DNA of 64,000 nucleotides from Heyndrickxia shackletonii (GCF_001420715.1 NZ_LJJC01000004.1:773734-837733), one strand, 5' to 3'. Positions 16,022 through 24,264 are shown, counted from the stretch's first letter. A program made the numbers and translations. Notes: generated from the sequence alone by a model not told the origin.

Positions 16022-16392
16022 TGAACGTAGCGATTTCGAATTCATCTGAAAAACCGATTTATCAGCAACTGTTCGAACAAATAAGCGCCCAAATTCTGAA
16101 AGGCGAGTTAGAAGGCGGTTACTGCTTACCACCAATTCGACAAGCAGCTAAAGAACTTCGTGTCAGTATCATTACCGTTAAGAAAGCTTGGGAAGAGCTC
16201 GAACGATGCGGTTTGATAAACACCATTACCGGTAAAGGGTGCTTTGTAGCCGAATTCTCATCCGATGAGATGCTGCGAATACGCAACGAAATGGTCTTGA
16301 AGCAAATGGTTAACGACATCTCCTACTATAAATCCTTTGGTCTCACAATAGAAGAGGTTATGGAGCTACTGAAAAAGGCTTATACAGGTTAA
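16021..16392 (+). CDS. GntR family regulator, YtrA subfamily
   Basis: A 123-residue protein with a winged helix over residues 8-75 (KPIYQQLFEQISAQILKGEL, LPPIRQAAKELRVSIITVKK, ELERCGLINTITGKGCFVAE) and only a short C-terminal helical tail. This is the small-effector architecture of YtrA. It is the last gene of the ABC operon and almost certainly binds the palindrome at 14480-14500 to autorepress it. In relatives, cell-wall antibiotics relieve repression; here that is inference. Confidence 0.9.
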   Translation: MNVAISNSSEKPIYQQLFEQISAQILKGELEGGYCLPPIRQAAKELRVSIITVKKAWEELERCGLINTITGKGCFVAEFSSDEMLRIRNEMVLKQMVNDISYYKSFGLTIEEVMELLKKAYTG

Positions 16393-16506
16393 ATAAGACG
16401 CTATAGTCGAAATAAGTTTTTTACTTGGTGGGAGGGAGTTGAGTGGCCAACCATATTTGTTCTTGCTCTCCTCTCACGATCTGCACTTTCATATCCAGAA
16501 CTATAT

Positions 16507-16536
16507 AAAAAAGGTCCCTTCATCAAGGAACCTTTT
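16507..16536 (+). terminator. Rho-independent terminator
   Basis: AAAAAGGTCCCTT pairs with AAGGAACCTTTTT around CATC, ending in a T-tract. It lies after the ABC operon. Confidence 0.7.
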
Positions 16537-16671
16537 TGGTGCTATTTTTATTAATTGTTTTACAATAATAAGCATCTATTGAACAGAATAAAATCTACAA
16601 TTCTATTTGTGATGTTAAAACTATTAAGGTAAAAACCTTTTAATTTTCTTCTCTCTCGATAAGAAATCCAT

Positions 16672-16986
16672 TTATGAGACTAGCTTTAAACCAATGGCTG
16701 ATCCTAAAACCATTGCAATAAAAATGATTCTTTTCCAATTTTTTGACTCACCATAAAAAATCATTCCTAATATTGCTCCACCAGATGCACCAATTCCAGT
16801 CCAAATGGCATATGCGGTACCCATTGGTAAAGTTTTCATTGCAAATGCCAAAAAAAGAAAACTTGCTCCAAATCCAAGAATTAGCAGTATGAATGCTTTC
16901 CAATTACGATCTCTATGTAACTTATTTATCATGGTAACTCCAAACATTTCGAATAAACCAGCCGCAATTAAAGAAATCCACGCCAT
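16672..16986 (-). CDS. ykkD: SMR-family guanidinium exporter subunit YkkD
   Basis: A 104-residue small multidrug resistance protein with four helices. It has the conserved Glu in helix 1 (AGLFEMFGVTMINKL) and the W-G-A-G pattern of helix 3 (GTAYAIWTGIGASGGAILGM). It is the second gene of a pair overlapping by 1 bp, of the same size and order as B. subtilis ykkCD, and lies behind a guanidine-I riboswitch. Such heteromeric pairs export guanidinium in exchange for protons. The symbol rests on this context. Confidence 0.85.
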   Translation of the reverse strand: MAWISLIAAGLFEMFGVTMINKLHRDRNWKAFILLILGFGASFLFLAFAMKTLPMGTAYAIWTGIGASGGAILGMIFYGESKNWKRIIFIAMVLGSAIGLKLVS

Positions 16987-17327
16987 TAAGAATCAACTCC
17001 TTTTTCAACCTTGTCACTCGTAACTAATTTCAATCCAATTACCCCTGCTAATAAAACCAAAATCAATATGATTTTTGCTGGCTTAAATGGTTCTCCAAAG
17101 AAAACAATATCCGAAAAAACAGTTCCCGCAGTACCTAATCCCACAAAAACAGCATAAACAGTTCCCACGGGAAGTTTCCTTCCGGCCATGATCATGGCAT
17201 AAAAACTGATGATAATGGAAATAACTGTTCCGCTCCATGTCCAAAAGTCATACGCATGTTTTAATCCAATAACCCAAAAAACCTCAAAAAATGCAGCAAC
17301 CAATACTTTAACCCAGTTTTTGTTCAT
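16986..17327 (-). CDS. ykkC: SMR-family guanidinium exporter subunit YkkC
   Basis: A 113-residue SMR protein: [20 protein letters not shown] carries the essential Glu of helix 1, and [19 protein letters not shown] is helix 3. The minus-strand ATG 17327 has GGAGGTG upstream. A longer frame to 17459 would run back through the riboswitch terminator and is rejected. It is the first gene after the guanidine-I riboswitch, so transcription is turned on by guanidine. It acts in the membrane as a partner of YkkD. Confidence 0.88.
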   Translation of the reverse strand: MNKNWVKVLVAAFFEVFWVIGLKHAYDFWTWSGTVISIIISFYAMIMAGRKLPVGTVYAVFVGLGTAGTVFSDIVFFGEPFKPAKIILILVLLAGVIGLKLVTSDKVEKGVDS

Positions 17328-17361
17328 ATAAAAAGCACCTCCAATGTTATTTTTAGCAAAA

Positions 17362-17482
17362 AACAAAAAAGCCCAGGAGACAACTGTAAACAGTATCTCC
17401 CAGGCTTTTATCCCTCCGTGACACAGCAATGCTGTGAGTTTTCTCTCGGACCAGACCAACTGTAAGTTGCGGAACCCTAGAA
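17362..17482 (-). promoter_or_regulatory. guanidine-I (ykkC) riboswitch with terminator
   Basis: Read on the minus strand the leader contains CTAGGGTTCCG, then TCTGGTCCGAGAGAAAAC, then ACGGAGGGATAAAAGCC. These are the conserved blocks of the ykkC class I aptamer. It is followed by a terminator stem (GCCTGGGAGA / TCTCCTGGGC, 17371-17406) and TTTTTTG. GCCTGGGAG is shared between the aptamer and the terminator, the expected ON-switch layout. It controls ykkCD. Confidence 0.93.
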
Positions 17483-17741
17483 AACTTTTAAATATACAAT
17501 TAACTATAATATTACACAGATAGCAAATAACTTCAATACCAAAAAATCACTTTGAAAATAAAGGTGATGTTCTTTCAATAGCAAACAAAGGCTAAAAAAA
17601 GAGTGATAAAATGAGGAATAATATATAAAGCTGAACTGTTTAGCTTCACAATTGATTATGAAATAAAGAACACTTCTGAAGTGTACATATATAAATGAAA
17701 AAATAAAATAGGATTAGGGAGTAATAATAGGAGTGATTACG

Positions 17742-17990
17742 GTGTTTCAAGAGTCAGAGGTAATAAGATTAGATTATACAACAATAGCGGATCTTGATTT
17801 CGTTTGCAACTTAGAAAACAAAGAGGAAAATGCTTCATTCATCATTCCATGGTCAAGGGCATATAAAAAGCAGGGGTTTCATGTTGAGGGTACTTTAAGA
17901 GAATGCATCAGGAATGGAAAAGCTTATGAGTCCCTTACTGTGATGTCTATATTGAGAAGGGAATATGAATCATCTAGAACTTTTTCATAG
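17742..17990 (+). pseudogene. GNAT acetyltransferase with an internal in-frame deletion
   Basis: The N-terminus VIRLDYTTIADLDFVCNLEN and EENASFIIPWSR is the start of a RimJ/RimL-type GNAT enzyme. The C-terminus YKKQGFHVEGTLRECIRNGK and YESLTVMSILRREYE is its end. The roughly 80-90 residues between, including the acetyl-CoA-binding motif, are absent and the two ends are fused in frame after WSRA. The 82-residue product cannot be an acetyltransferase. GTG 17742 has AGGAG at the right distance. Confidence 0.75.
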
Positions 17991-17994
17991 ACAT

Positions 17995-18117
17995 GTTGAT
18001 ACGCAGTTCGAAAGAATATGTGGAGAGAGCAAATGGCCTTGCAAAAGGGTCACATAAAATTGGGCAGAGGGAGTGAAAAAACGGCCGAGTCCCATAACAA
18101 AGACACTGCGTATCAAC
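17995..18117. repeat. 13-bp inverted repeat spanning 123 bp
   Basis: GTTGATACGCAGT (17995-18007) is the exact reverse complement of ACTGCGTATCAAC (18105-18117). No gene lies between. It could be a miniature or decayed mobile element; no clear target duplication is visible. Confidence 0.5.
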
Positions 18118-18222
18118 CTTTTTCTTGTACTAACATGGCGGGACAGCTTAATAAGGATAAAATGGCCCCGAGATTGTGATTTAACTTTCAAAGAAACTGG
18201 AAAATATTATGAACATAATGTA

Positions 18223-18262
18223 TTGACTTCAAATTTTTTTATGATAAAATTTGATTAATCAA
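18223..18262 (+). promoter_or_regulatory. promoter with TetR-type operator
   Basis: TTGACT (18223-18228) and TAAAAT (18245-18250), spacer 16. TTGATTAATCAA (18251-18262), a perfect dyad, follows directly. It precedes a TetR gene and is probably its autoregulatory site. Confidence 0.6.
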
Positions 18263-18311
18263 TCAAATAAAAAAATGGTCATTCAATCAATTTTCTTTAG
18301 GAGTGATTTTA

Positions 18312-18971
18312 TTGAAGAAAGATAACAATGAGGAAAGAAAGCAATCGTTTATCGCTGAAGCAAGACGTGAACAAATTATTGATGCAGCGATTCATACACT
18401 TGATGAAATCGGTTATGTAAAAGCTAGCCTTGCTCAGATTGCTAAGAAGGCGAGAATAAGTACAGGACTTATTTCTTATCACTTTTCCGATAAAAACGAT
18501 TTGATGAACCAATTACTAATCAAACTTATAGAAAGGTCTAGTTCCTATATCTTGGAAAGGGTAAATAAAGAAGATACTCCAAGAAATAAACTCAATGCAT
18601 TTATTTCAGCAAGTTTAGCTTATCAAGGAACCCATCACGAACATAACATAGCATTATTAGAAATTGTTTTTAATGCAAGAACACCTGATAACATTCCGTA
18701 CTATAAGCTTAGTGATGAGGAAGAAGACCCGGTCTTGTATGAACTTCAACAAATACTGCGTGATGGTCAGAAACAAGGAGTCTTTGGGGATTTTAATGTA
18801 GATGTTATGTGTAATCTGATTCGAGGTGCAATTGGAGAGTATATGCTTAACACTGCGATCACAAAGAAGGTTGATCTAGAAACATATAGTAGTGAACTCG
18901 TAAATATTGTTGAGAAGGCCGTCCTTAACACTGAGAAAAAGGAAACCTTAAACAAAGGGAGCGTGAACTAG
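18312..18971 (+). CDS. TetR/AcrR family transcriptional regulator
   Basis: About 219 residues. The N-terminal TetR helix-turn-helix is REQIIDAAIHTLDEIGY, then SLAQIAKKARISTGLISYHF and SDKNDLMNQLL. The ligand domain is unassigned. TTG 18312 lies at proper distance after AGGAG (18297-18301) and gives MKKDNNEERK; GTG 18303 overlaps the ribosome binding site. The stop is followed directly by the ATG of the YqeB-like gene, so both form one operon, likely autorepressed through the TTGATTAATCAA dyad. Confidence 0.85.
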   Translation: MKKDNNEERKQSFIAEARREQIIDAAIHTLDEIGYVKASLAQIAKKARISTGLISYHFSDKNDLMNQLLIKLIERSSSYILERVNKEDTPRNKLNAFISASLAYQGTHHEHNIALLEIVFNARTPDNIPYYKLSDEEEDPVLYELQQILRDGQKQGVFGDFNVDVMCNLIRGAIGEYMLNTAITKKVDLETYSSELVNIVEKAVLNTEKKETLNKGSVN

Positions 18972-19670
18972 ATGACGAATTCGTCAACTAGTCCAAAAAC
19001 AGTCATCGGATTTTCTGCAACTACAGGATTCGTCCTGTATGCAGGGTTTGGAGCACTAGGGCTTTTACTGGGCTATTTCTTACCGCGAATAGCAACGTGG
19101 GCTTTAAAACTTCCATGGGTGCCGTTTGAGGGGCCATTGAAACTAATCCATTCATTTAATGGTTTCTGGGTGGATATGATTATAGCACTTGTAGGCTTAA
19201 TAGTAGGGCTAGTGATTGCCTCAATCGCAGTGAAGGAGATTCTTGTTGTCACGATAAGCGATGAAGCAGTGCAACTCGATAAAGATGGACACAAACAGAC
19301 AATCGGACAAAAAGAGATTGACATTGTTTTCTTAGATGGAAAACAACTGGTGATCCTCGGGAAATCAGGATATGAACTTGCACGGGAAAAAATTGATGAA
19401 TCCCCTAAAAAAGTCGTTGATAGCTTCAAGAAACATGGTTACTCCTGGTCATCTGAGGGGGATCCGTTTAATGATGAGTATAGAAGATGGGTGGAGGATA
19501 CGCCCGATATGTCACCAACTGCCAATGCTTTACTAAGGGCGAGAGAAATTGCAATGCAAAAAAGGGACGTTAAAGATATAAAAGACCTTCGAAATGAATT
19601 AATAAAACTTGGGTATATCGTACGTGATGAAGAAACGAAGCAATACTGGCGAAAAGTAAAAAAGATATAA
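18972..19670 (+). CDS. yqeB: YqeB-family membrane protein
   Basis: A 232-residue protein. Two membrane helices lie near residues 18-38 (TGFVLYAGFGALGLLLGYF) and 67-88 (DMIIALVGLIVGLVIASIA). They are followed by a soluble beta-rich part with a PH-like pattern (VTISDEAVQLDKDG, EIDIVFLDGKQLVILG) and a conserved C-terminus (FNDEYRRWVEDTPD, LRNELIKLGYIVRDEE). This matches the B. subtilis YqeB type in length and layout; the function is unknown. It is co-transcribed with the TetR regulator before it. Confidence 0.75.
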   Translation: MTNSSTSPKTVIGFSATTGFVLYAGFGALGLLLGYFLPRIATWALKLPWVPFEGPLKLIHSFNGFWVDMIIALVGLIVGLVIASIAVKEILVVTISDEAVQLDKDGHKQTIGQKEIDIVFLDGKQLVILGKSGYELAREKIDESPKKVVDSFKKHGYSWSSEGDPFNDEYRRWVEDTPDMSPTANALLRAREIAMQKRDVKDIKDLRNELIKLGYIVRDEETKQYWRKVKKI

Positions 19671-19716
19671 GAATGGTTATTGTCTATTCCACATACAGAC
19701 GCTTTAGTTGAAGAAA

Positions 19717-19739
19717 GGGCTGCTTCGCGGCTCTTTTTT
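19717..19739 (+). terminator. Rho-independent terminator
   Basis: GGGCTGC TTC GCGGCTC followed by TTTTTT. Confidence 0.7.
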
Positions 19740-20100
19740 GTTTTAATCTTTGCAGAATCGTATTCAGGGTGTTTCATCATAAAATAATAGTATTAAGTAA
19801 ATACATGTGAACAGAATGAAAGAGGACTCCAACGGTTATTAAGGGCGGCAACCCTACTATAACTGTTCCCCTACTTTGAAATCTCCTATCTTTGCGAAAA
19901 GAACCAATATATCCCCTTAAGTAAGATAGAAAAATATCTTGAAAACCGGTAAATCTCCCTTTATGATTAAAATAAACTGATTTATCAATTTAATCTTATA
20001 ATATAGAAAATAATGAAATACTGGTTCGGTATGGGTAACATTTTTGACGTTTATATAATCTCTTTACACAGAGAAATCAACCATTTTTAGAGGTGAGAAG
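19740..20100. other. intergenic region without a visible gene
   Basis: TATAAT at 19997-20002 may be a -10 element for the next gene, but no good -35 is seen. AGAGGTGAGAAG before 20101 is the ribosome binding site. Confidence 0.3.
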
Positions 20101-21042
20101 ATGAATGTATTGATCATTGGCGGTACACGATTTTTAGGTCCTTATGTGACGAAACAGTTGGTGAAATTGGGACATAATGTAACGATTTTTCATCGTGGCC
20201 AAACAAATTGTACATTACCAGATTCAGTGAATGAGATTATCGGAGACCGCAATAACTTGAAAGACCTGCGTCAACAAATTCAGCATCTTTCCATCGATGT
20301 GTTGGTTGATATGTTCCCATATTCGGAACAGGATGCGATTGATGTCATAGAATCTTTTTCAGATGTTACCAAAAGATTCGTTGCTTTAAGCAGTGTTGAT
20401 GTTTATCAGGCATATGGCAGATTGATTGGCATTGAAAAGGGTGAATTTACGACAGATATCATGACAGAGGAATCTCCCGTTCGGACTGTCATTTATCCAT
20501 ACAGAGCTATTTCAAAGGAAGATGATTGGCAATATCACTATGATAAGATCCTAGTGGAACAGCAGTTTATGAGGAATAGTTCTGTACCATCGACGGTATT
20601 GAGACTGCCTATGATATATGGCCCTAATGACCGTCAATTCCGTTTATCCCAGTATTTAAAGACAATGAAAACCAGCAATGAAATAACCTTACATTCAACG
20701 GAAGCAAAGTGGAGAACATCTCGCGGATTTGTTGAAAATGTAGCCCATGCCATTACACTGGCCAGTGTTGATCCTAAGGCTGCAAACCAAATTTATAATG
20801 TTGCTGAAGATTTTGCGTTTACTGAATTAGAATGGGTAAAAACGATTAAGGAGCACTACAAATGGGACGGTCAAATCCTTGTTGACGAAGCTGCAGTTGT
20901 TTTGGATGGCTTCAATCCGGAACAGCATCTGGTCATCAGTTCAAAGAAAATTCGAGATGAGCTTGGATATAAGGAAATCGTTCCTTTTGAAGAGGGAATT
21001 CAGCAAACGATTACCTGGGAATTAGCGAATGCACCAGAATAA
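20101..21042 (+). CDS. NAD-dependent epimerase/dehydratase family protein (atypical SDR)
   Basis: A 313-residue protein with an N-terminal Rossmann motif, MNVLIIGGTRFLGPYVTKQL (GGTRFLG). RFVALSSVDVYQAYG carries the catalytic-site Ser/Tyr region. The 'YDKILVEQQF' helix has a Tyr-x3-Lys-like pattern (YHYDK), and RLPMIYGPNDRQFRL is the usual substrate-loop strand. Related proteins act on nucleotide sugars or isoflavone-like compounds; the substrate here is unknown. It is a single gene. Confidence 0.8.
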   Translation: MNVLIIGGTRFLGPYVTKQLVKLGHNVTIFHRGQTNCTLPDSVNEIIGDRNNLKDLRQQIQHLSIDVLVDMFPYSEQDAIDVIESFSDVTKRFVALSSVDVYQAYGRLIGIEKGEFTTDIMTEESPVRTVIYPYRAISKEDDWQYHYDKILVEQQFMRNSSVPSTVLRLPMIYGPNDRQFRLSQYLKTMKTSNEITLHSTEAKWRTSRGFVENVAHAITLASVDPKAANQIYNVAEDFAFTELEWVKTIKEHYKWDGQILVDEAAVVLDGFNPEQHLVISSKKIRDELGYKEIVPFEEGIQQTITWELANAPE

Positions 21043-21080
21043 TTATTTTATCTTCTTACTTTTACTAATACTAAAGATTT

Positions 21081-21147
21081 GGCTGCTATGATGCAGCCTT
21101 TTATTAGTCGTTTTAAACCGCAGGAAGGCCTGTGGTTTAAAACGACT
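21081..21147. terminator. two consecutive hairpins between convergent genes
   Basis: GGCTGC/GCAGCC (21081-21098) with TTTT serves the plus-strand epimerase. A longer inverted repeat, AGTCGTTTTAAACC (21106-21119) against GGTTTAAAACGACT (21134-21147), follows with TTTT. Confidence 0.7.
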
Positions 21148-21148
21148 T

Positions 21149-21742
21149 TTAAATCTCATCAATACAGATTGAATTTAAATGATAAACAAATAACTGATAG
21201 ATTCGATCCTTTTCCAACCTATCAGGGTCTAATAATGCATGCATAGCGGTACCATCAACCAACGAATATAATCTTTCAATTTCAAGTTCTGTATTAAGGT
21301 TTTTCCGCAATAGTTTCTCTTGGTCCATATAGTGTATTAAATTACGGAGACCATGATAAATTCCGTCATATTGTGCATCAAAAACATCTTTTTTATGTCT
21401 AATATAACCTACAAACGTAAACCATACTTCCATTTCCGCCATCTTTTCAGAGTCAGTTGGGACAAACTCCAGTAGGATTTGTAAAATTTTTTCTTTTGGA
21501 GGCAATTCTTTCAGGGCAATTTTTTTAATTCGTTCTGTTACTCTTTCAATAACAAGATTCATAGCATATTCCAGTAACTCATCCTGAGTAGAAAAATAAT
21601 AACGCAAAGCACCTAATGAGAGACCAGCCTCGTTTGCTATATTCCTAACTGTTGCTCCTTCCATTCCCTGTTTTAGAATGACTCTCCATGAAGCTTCTGC
21701 AATTTGTTTTTTTCTTAAATCATGATCAACTATTTTAGGCAT
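21149..21742 (-). CDS. TetR family regulator, BetI-like
   Basis: 197 residues. The helix-turn-helix is RKKQIAEASWRVILKQG, then ATVRNIANEAGLSLGALRYY and FSTQDELLEYA. The C-terminal domain (EVWFTFVGYIRHKKDVFDAQ, LYSLVDGTAMHALLDPDRL) fits the BetI-type TetR C-terminal family. It is divergent from a membrane-protein gene with a 30-bp perfect palindrome in between, which should be its operator. Confidence 0.87.
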   Translation of the reverse strand: MPKIVDHDLRKKQIAEASWRVILKQGMEGATVRNIANEAGLSLGALRYYFSTQDELLEYAMNLVIERVTERIKKIALKELPPKEKILQILLEFVPTDSEKMAEMEVWFTFVGYIRHKKDVFDAQYDGIYHGLRNLIHYMDQEKLLRKNLNTELEIERLYSLVDGTAMHALLDPDRLEKDRIYQLFVYHLNSICIDEI

Positions 21743-21766
21743 AACCCTATTTTAACACAAATATTA

Positions 21767-21835
21767 GTTTAAATAATACAATTGTATTATTTAAACGGGA
21801 GTGGTATACTTTCCTTAAATAATACGGATGTATTA
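21767..21835. promoter_or_regulatory. paired TetR operators
   Basis: 21767-21796 is a perfect 30-bp palindrome centred on TACAATTGTA. A second, imperfect site with the same half-sequence (AATAATACGGATGTATT) lies at about 21818-21834, just before the membrane-protein start. Two sites suggest cooperative repression of both divergent genes. Confidence 0.75.
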
Positions 21836-21852
21836 AAAAAAGGGGTGTTTTT

Positions 21853-22407
21853 TTGAGCAGTGTTGGTTGGATGATTGTCTTTTGTGAAATTGCGTTTTGG
21901 GTTGTCATTATTTTAGGGTTGGTGGCTCGATATATCTTCAAGCAAAAACGGTTAGGAATGATTCTTTTAGCACTGACTCCGTTAGTTGATGTAATTTTAT
22001 TAATTACAGCAGGAATTGATTTATACCGAGGTGAAGCCGCGACCAAAGCACATGCAATTGCTGCTGTTTATATAGGTGTATCCATTGCATTCGGTAAAAG
22101 TATGATTGGGTGGGCAGATCAGCGCTTTCAATATTATGTAACAAAACAAGGGGAAAAACCTAGAAAACGTTACGGAATCGAATACTCAAAGCACTACTTT
22201 AAAGGTTGGATCAGACATCTTGTAGCTTATATAATCGGTGTTGGAATATTAGCTGGATTGATCTTTTGGATCAATGATACATCAAGAACAGAAGCGTTAA
22301 GCGGAATAGCAAAAATTTGGTCGCTGGTTTTAGGGATAGATCTGCTGATTGCGATTACTTATTTTATTTGGCCCCCAAAGGAAAAGGGGATTTCATCGGG
22401 AAGTTAA
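21853..22407 (+). CDS. membrane protein, YmcC-like
   Basis: A 184-residue protein with about five helices (residues 5-27, 35-52, 62-78, 118-140, 150-170). The central motif KSMIGWADQRFQYYVTKQGE and KRYGIEYSKHYFKGWIRH are distinctive. The size and layout resemble B. subtilis YmcC, an uncharacterised membrane protein; that is from memory and uncertain. The start is TTG 21853 after AAGGGG. It is controlled by the divergent TetR regulator through the operators at 21767-21835. Confidence 0.7.
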   Translation: MSSVGWMIVFCEIAFWVVIILGLVARYIFKQKRLGMILLALTPLVDVILLITAGIDLYRGEAATKAHAIAAVYIGVSIAFGKSMIGWADQRFQYYVTKQGEKPRKRYGIEYSKHYFKGWIRHLVAYIIGVGILAGLIFWINDTSRTEALSGIAKIWSLVLGIDLLIAITYFIWPPKEKGISSGS

Positions 22408-22810
22408 TGGGTGAAGGAGTAAGGTAGTGGCAGTCTCTTTGTTCTTGAAAAAACTTGAAGACGGTATAAAGTAGAAAAACAATAAAAAATCAATAAGGAT
22501 ACCATCAGGAAAAGACGGATTTACAACTGTAAACCCATTTTTCTGCTTTGTGTTTCTACTGACACTATTAATCGCTAAATTTTGGGTTATATCTAAAACC
22601 ATATTCAACGGGACAGTTAGTTAAATAAGGCTAAATGCCTCGGAAGAATCGTAGAAGTAGGGAATCCACGAAACTCTAAACTCTATTATCCAATCCTTAA
22701 GGGTACTATACTAAATTGTTGAATATCCAAGGATGCTTTCATAATAATTTTTAACTGCATATAACCGGCAAACAAATTTGTTTAGTAAATTCTATATATA
22801 TTTGAAATTA
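22408..22810. other. intergenic region without a visible gene
   Basis: Only short AT-rich frames are present. GGATTTACAACTGTAAACCC near 22519 is a weak hairpin. No coding or mobile element is recognisable. Confidence 0.3.
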
Positions 22811-22837
22811 CACCTAACAACTTGTTAGGTGTTTTTA
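22811..22837 (+). terminator. hairpin with T-tract upstream of a secreted-protein gene
   Basis: CACCTAACA ACT TGTTAGGTG then TTTTTATT. It lies 56 bp before the ATG at 22893, so it could be a leader attenuator or the end of an unseen transcript. Confidence 0.65.
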
Positions 22838-22892
22838 TTGACATAATTAGATGACATTAGGAAAAAATAAGAAAAAATGAGGAGGATATATT

Positions 22893-23264
22893 ATGTACAA
22901 ACTTGCTTTTGCACTCCCCTTTTTGTTTGCTTTATTGCTTGTAAATCCAGCATATGCAGTTGAAGTAACTGGCGTTGTTCAGATTATGGATCAAAACAAT
23001 AAAGTTATAGTAAAGAAAAATATAACATTTGAAGAGGGAGACAATATATACGACATAACCAAGAACAACTTTGATGTGACGGAAACTAACGGTATGATTA
23101 CAGGAATCAATGGATTGGTTGAAAAACCTACAGAAAACATCCATTGGGCTGCATTTATTGATGGTAAATTTGTTGAAATTTCACCAGACGATGTAGAACT
23201 TTACGCAAATAATATTTTAACATGGGCGTTAAGGGATCTCGATAAACAAGAGATAATGAAATAA
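22893..23264 (+). CDS. secreted DUF4430-like protein
   Basis: A 123-residue protein with a clear signal peptide (MYKLAFALPFLFALLLVNPA, cleavage after AYA at about residue 22). The mature domain (NIYDITKNNFDVTETNGMIT, INGLVEKPTENIHWAAFIDG, LYANNILTWALRDLD) follows the pattern of the DUF4430/transcobalamin-like ubiquitin-type fold. Such domains bind corrinoids or act as adhesin modules. ATG 22893 is preceded by GAGGAGG. Confidence 0.65.
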   Translation: MYKLAFALPFLFALLLVNPAYAVEVTGVVQIMDQNNKVIVKKNITFEEGDNIYDITKNNFDVTETNGMITGINGLVEKPTENIHWAAFIDGKFVEISPDDVELYANNILTWALRDLDKQEIMK

Positions 23265-23282
23265 ACAGAACTGCTCATTTTT

Positions 23283-23390
23283 ACACGAAAAATACCTACT
23301 GAAGATAAGTATGCAGCCTTTCAAGATCCCTTTGGAAATGTATTCGAGATTGCGGAACATACATCTATCGAACTAACGGGCATTCCTTAA
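23283..23390 (+). pseudogene. VOC/glyoxalase C-terminal remnant
   Basis: A frame ending at TAA 23388 reads DKYAAFQDPFGNVFEIAEHT and SIELTGIP, the C-terminal strand of a glyoxalase-like protein (DPFGN.fei). No start or N-terminal domain precedes it. A hairpin (GCATTCC / GGGATGC, 23381-23401) with a T-tract follows. Confidence 0.6.
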
Positions 23391-23543
23391 ATAAGGGATG
23401 CTTTTTTCTTATTGAAGTAAAGGGCAGGTTAGTAAAAATTCATTGTGGACAATAGAATACCTTGTTGAGGACTCTGATGCTAGACTAAATAGTAGACACA
23501 GATTGTTATAATAAAAATATCAACTATAACGAGGTGTGTCAGG

Positions 23544-23600
23544 ATGGCAAGAGGTAACGGCAATCGATATGAAGAGAAAAAAAGTCGATCTTCCTATTAG
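23544..23600 (+). CDS. very short ORF with a good ribosome binding site
   Basis: GAGGTG (23531-23536) precedes ATG 23544. The frame is only 18 residues (MARGNGNRYEEKKSRSSY) and ends inside a terminator hairpin, AAAGTCGAT/ATCGACTTT (23581-23615). It is either a leader peptide-like remnant or chance. Confidence 0.2.
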   Translation: MARGNGNRYEEKKSRSSY

Positions 23601-23674
23601 GAACATCGACTTTTCTTCTTTAATACTGAACAATTTCATAACAGCATAGTAGTATACCATTACAATTGCAATAA

Positions 23675-24130
23675 TTAATGAGCAATCGGCATTTTATCTT
23701 TTATCAATGGGCAGGATGAATTGACATTTTTATCATTTTGCCAATAGGCAGGATTGGTATCATCCGGGATCACTTGATTTATAATGTCACGGTAGTGTTT
23801 TTCTTTATTAGTAATATACTCTGCCATTGTTTTTATTTCTTCTAATTGGGATAGAACAATTTCTTTTTGCTTAAAAATCATTTCATAACGTTCCTGAATG
23901 GTAGAACCGCCTTCCAAACACAAGTCTACATATTTTTTGATGTCTTCCACTGACATACCACATTTTTTTAATTTTTTTGCACCTGAAAGCCATTGTATGG
24001 ATGCGTCATTAAAAATTCGATTATTATTTTTATCACGCTGTAAACTTGGAACTAATCCCTTATCAGTATAGTAACGAATGGTGTGTTCAGTTAGGTCTAG
24101 TAGTTTTGCAACTTCTTTCACAGTGTACAT
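23675..24130 (-). CDS. MerR family transcriptional regulator
   Basis: About 151 residues. The MerR DNA-binding domain starts MYTVKEVAKLLDLTEHTIRY and continues YTDKGLVPSLQRDKNNNRIF; a dimerisation helix follows and the tail carries two Cys (NSSCPLIKDKM has one). ATG 24130 lies after GGGGAGGG; the longer frame from 24151 is rejected. Three copies of the MerR-type dyad CTTCG-N7-CGAAG occur upstream on the divergent side. It likely activates the MFS/SDR genes in response to an electrophile or aldehyde, by analogy to AdhR/NmlR types. Confidence 0.87.
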   Translation of the reverse strand: MYTVKEVAKLLDLTEHTIRYYTDKGLVPSLQRDKNNNRIFNDASIQWLSGAKKLKKCGMSVEDIKKYVDLCLEGGSTIQERYEMIFKQKEIVLSQLEEIKTMAEYITNKEKHYRDIINQVIPDDTNPAYWQNDKNVNSSCPLIKDKMPIAH

Positions 24131-24176
24131 ATAAACCCTCCCCATTTTCACTTTGTATAGTTAAATAAAAAAATGA

Positions 24177-24193
24177 CTTCGTGTTACTCGAAG
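24177..24193. promoter_or_regulatory. MerR-type operator, copy 1
   Basis: CTTCGTGTTACTCGAAG, arms CTTCG/CGAAG. It is closest to the merR-type gene. The flanking forward -35 is degenerate (ATGACT), so this copy may serve autoregulation. Confidence 0.65.
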
Positions 24194-24264
24194 ATGATAG
24201 TAGTAATAATACTTTGTACTCGTAAAATTGTAAATCCCTAAGCATGAAAAATAAATCTAAACTA

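Noticed and set aside
17328-17459. Longer YkkC start at 17459
   Set aside because: That frame would translate the guanidine-I aptamer and its terminator. ATG 17327 has a proper ribosome binding site and matches family length.
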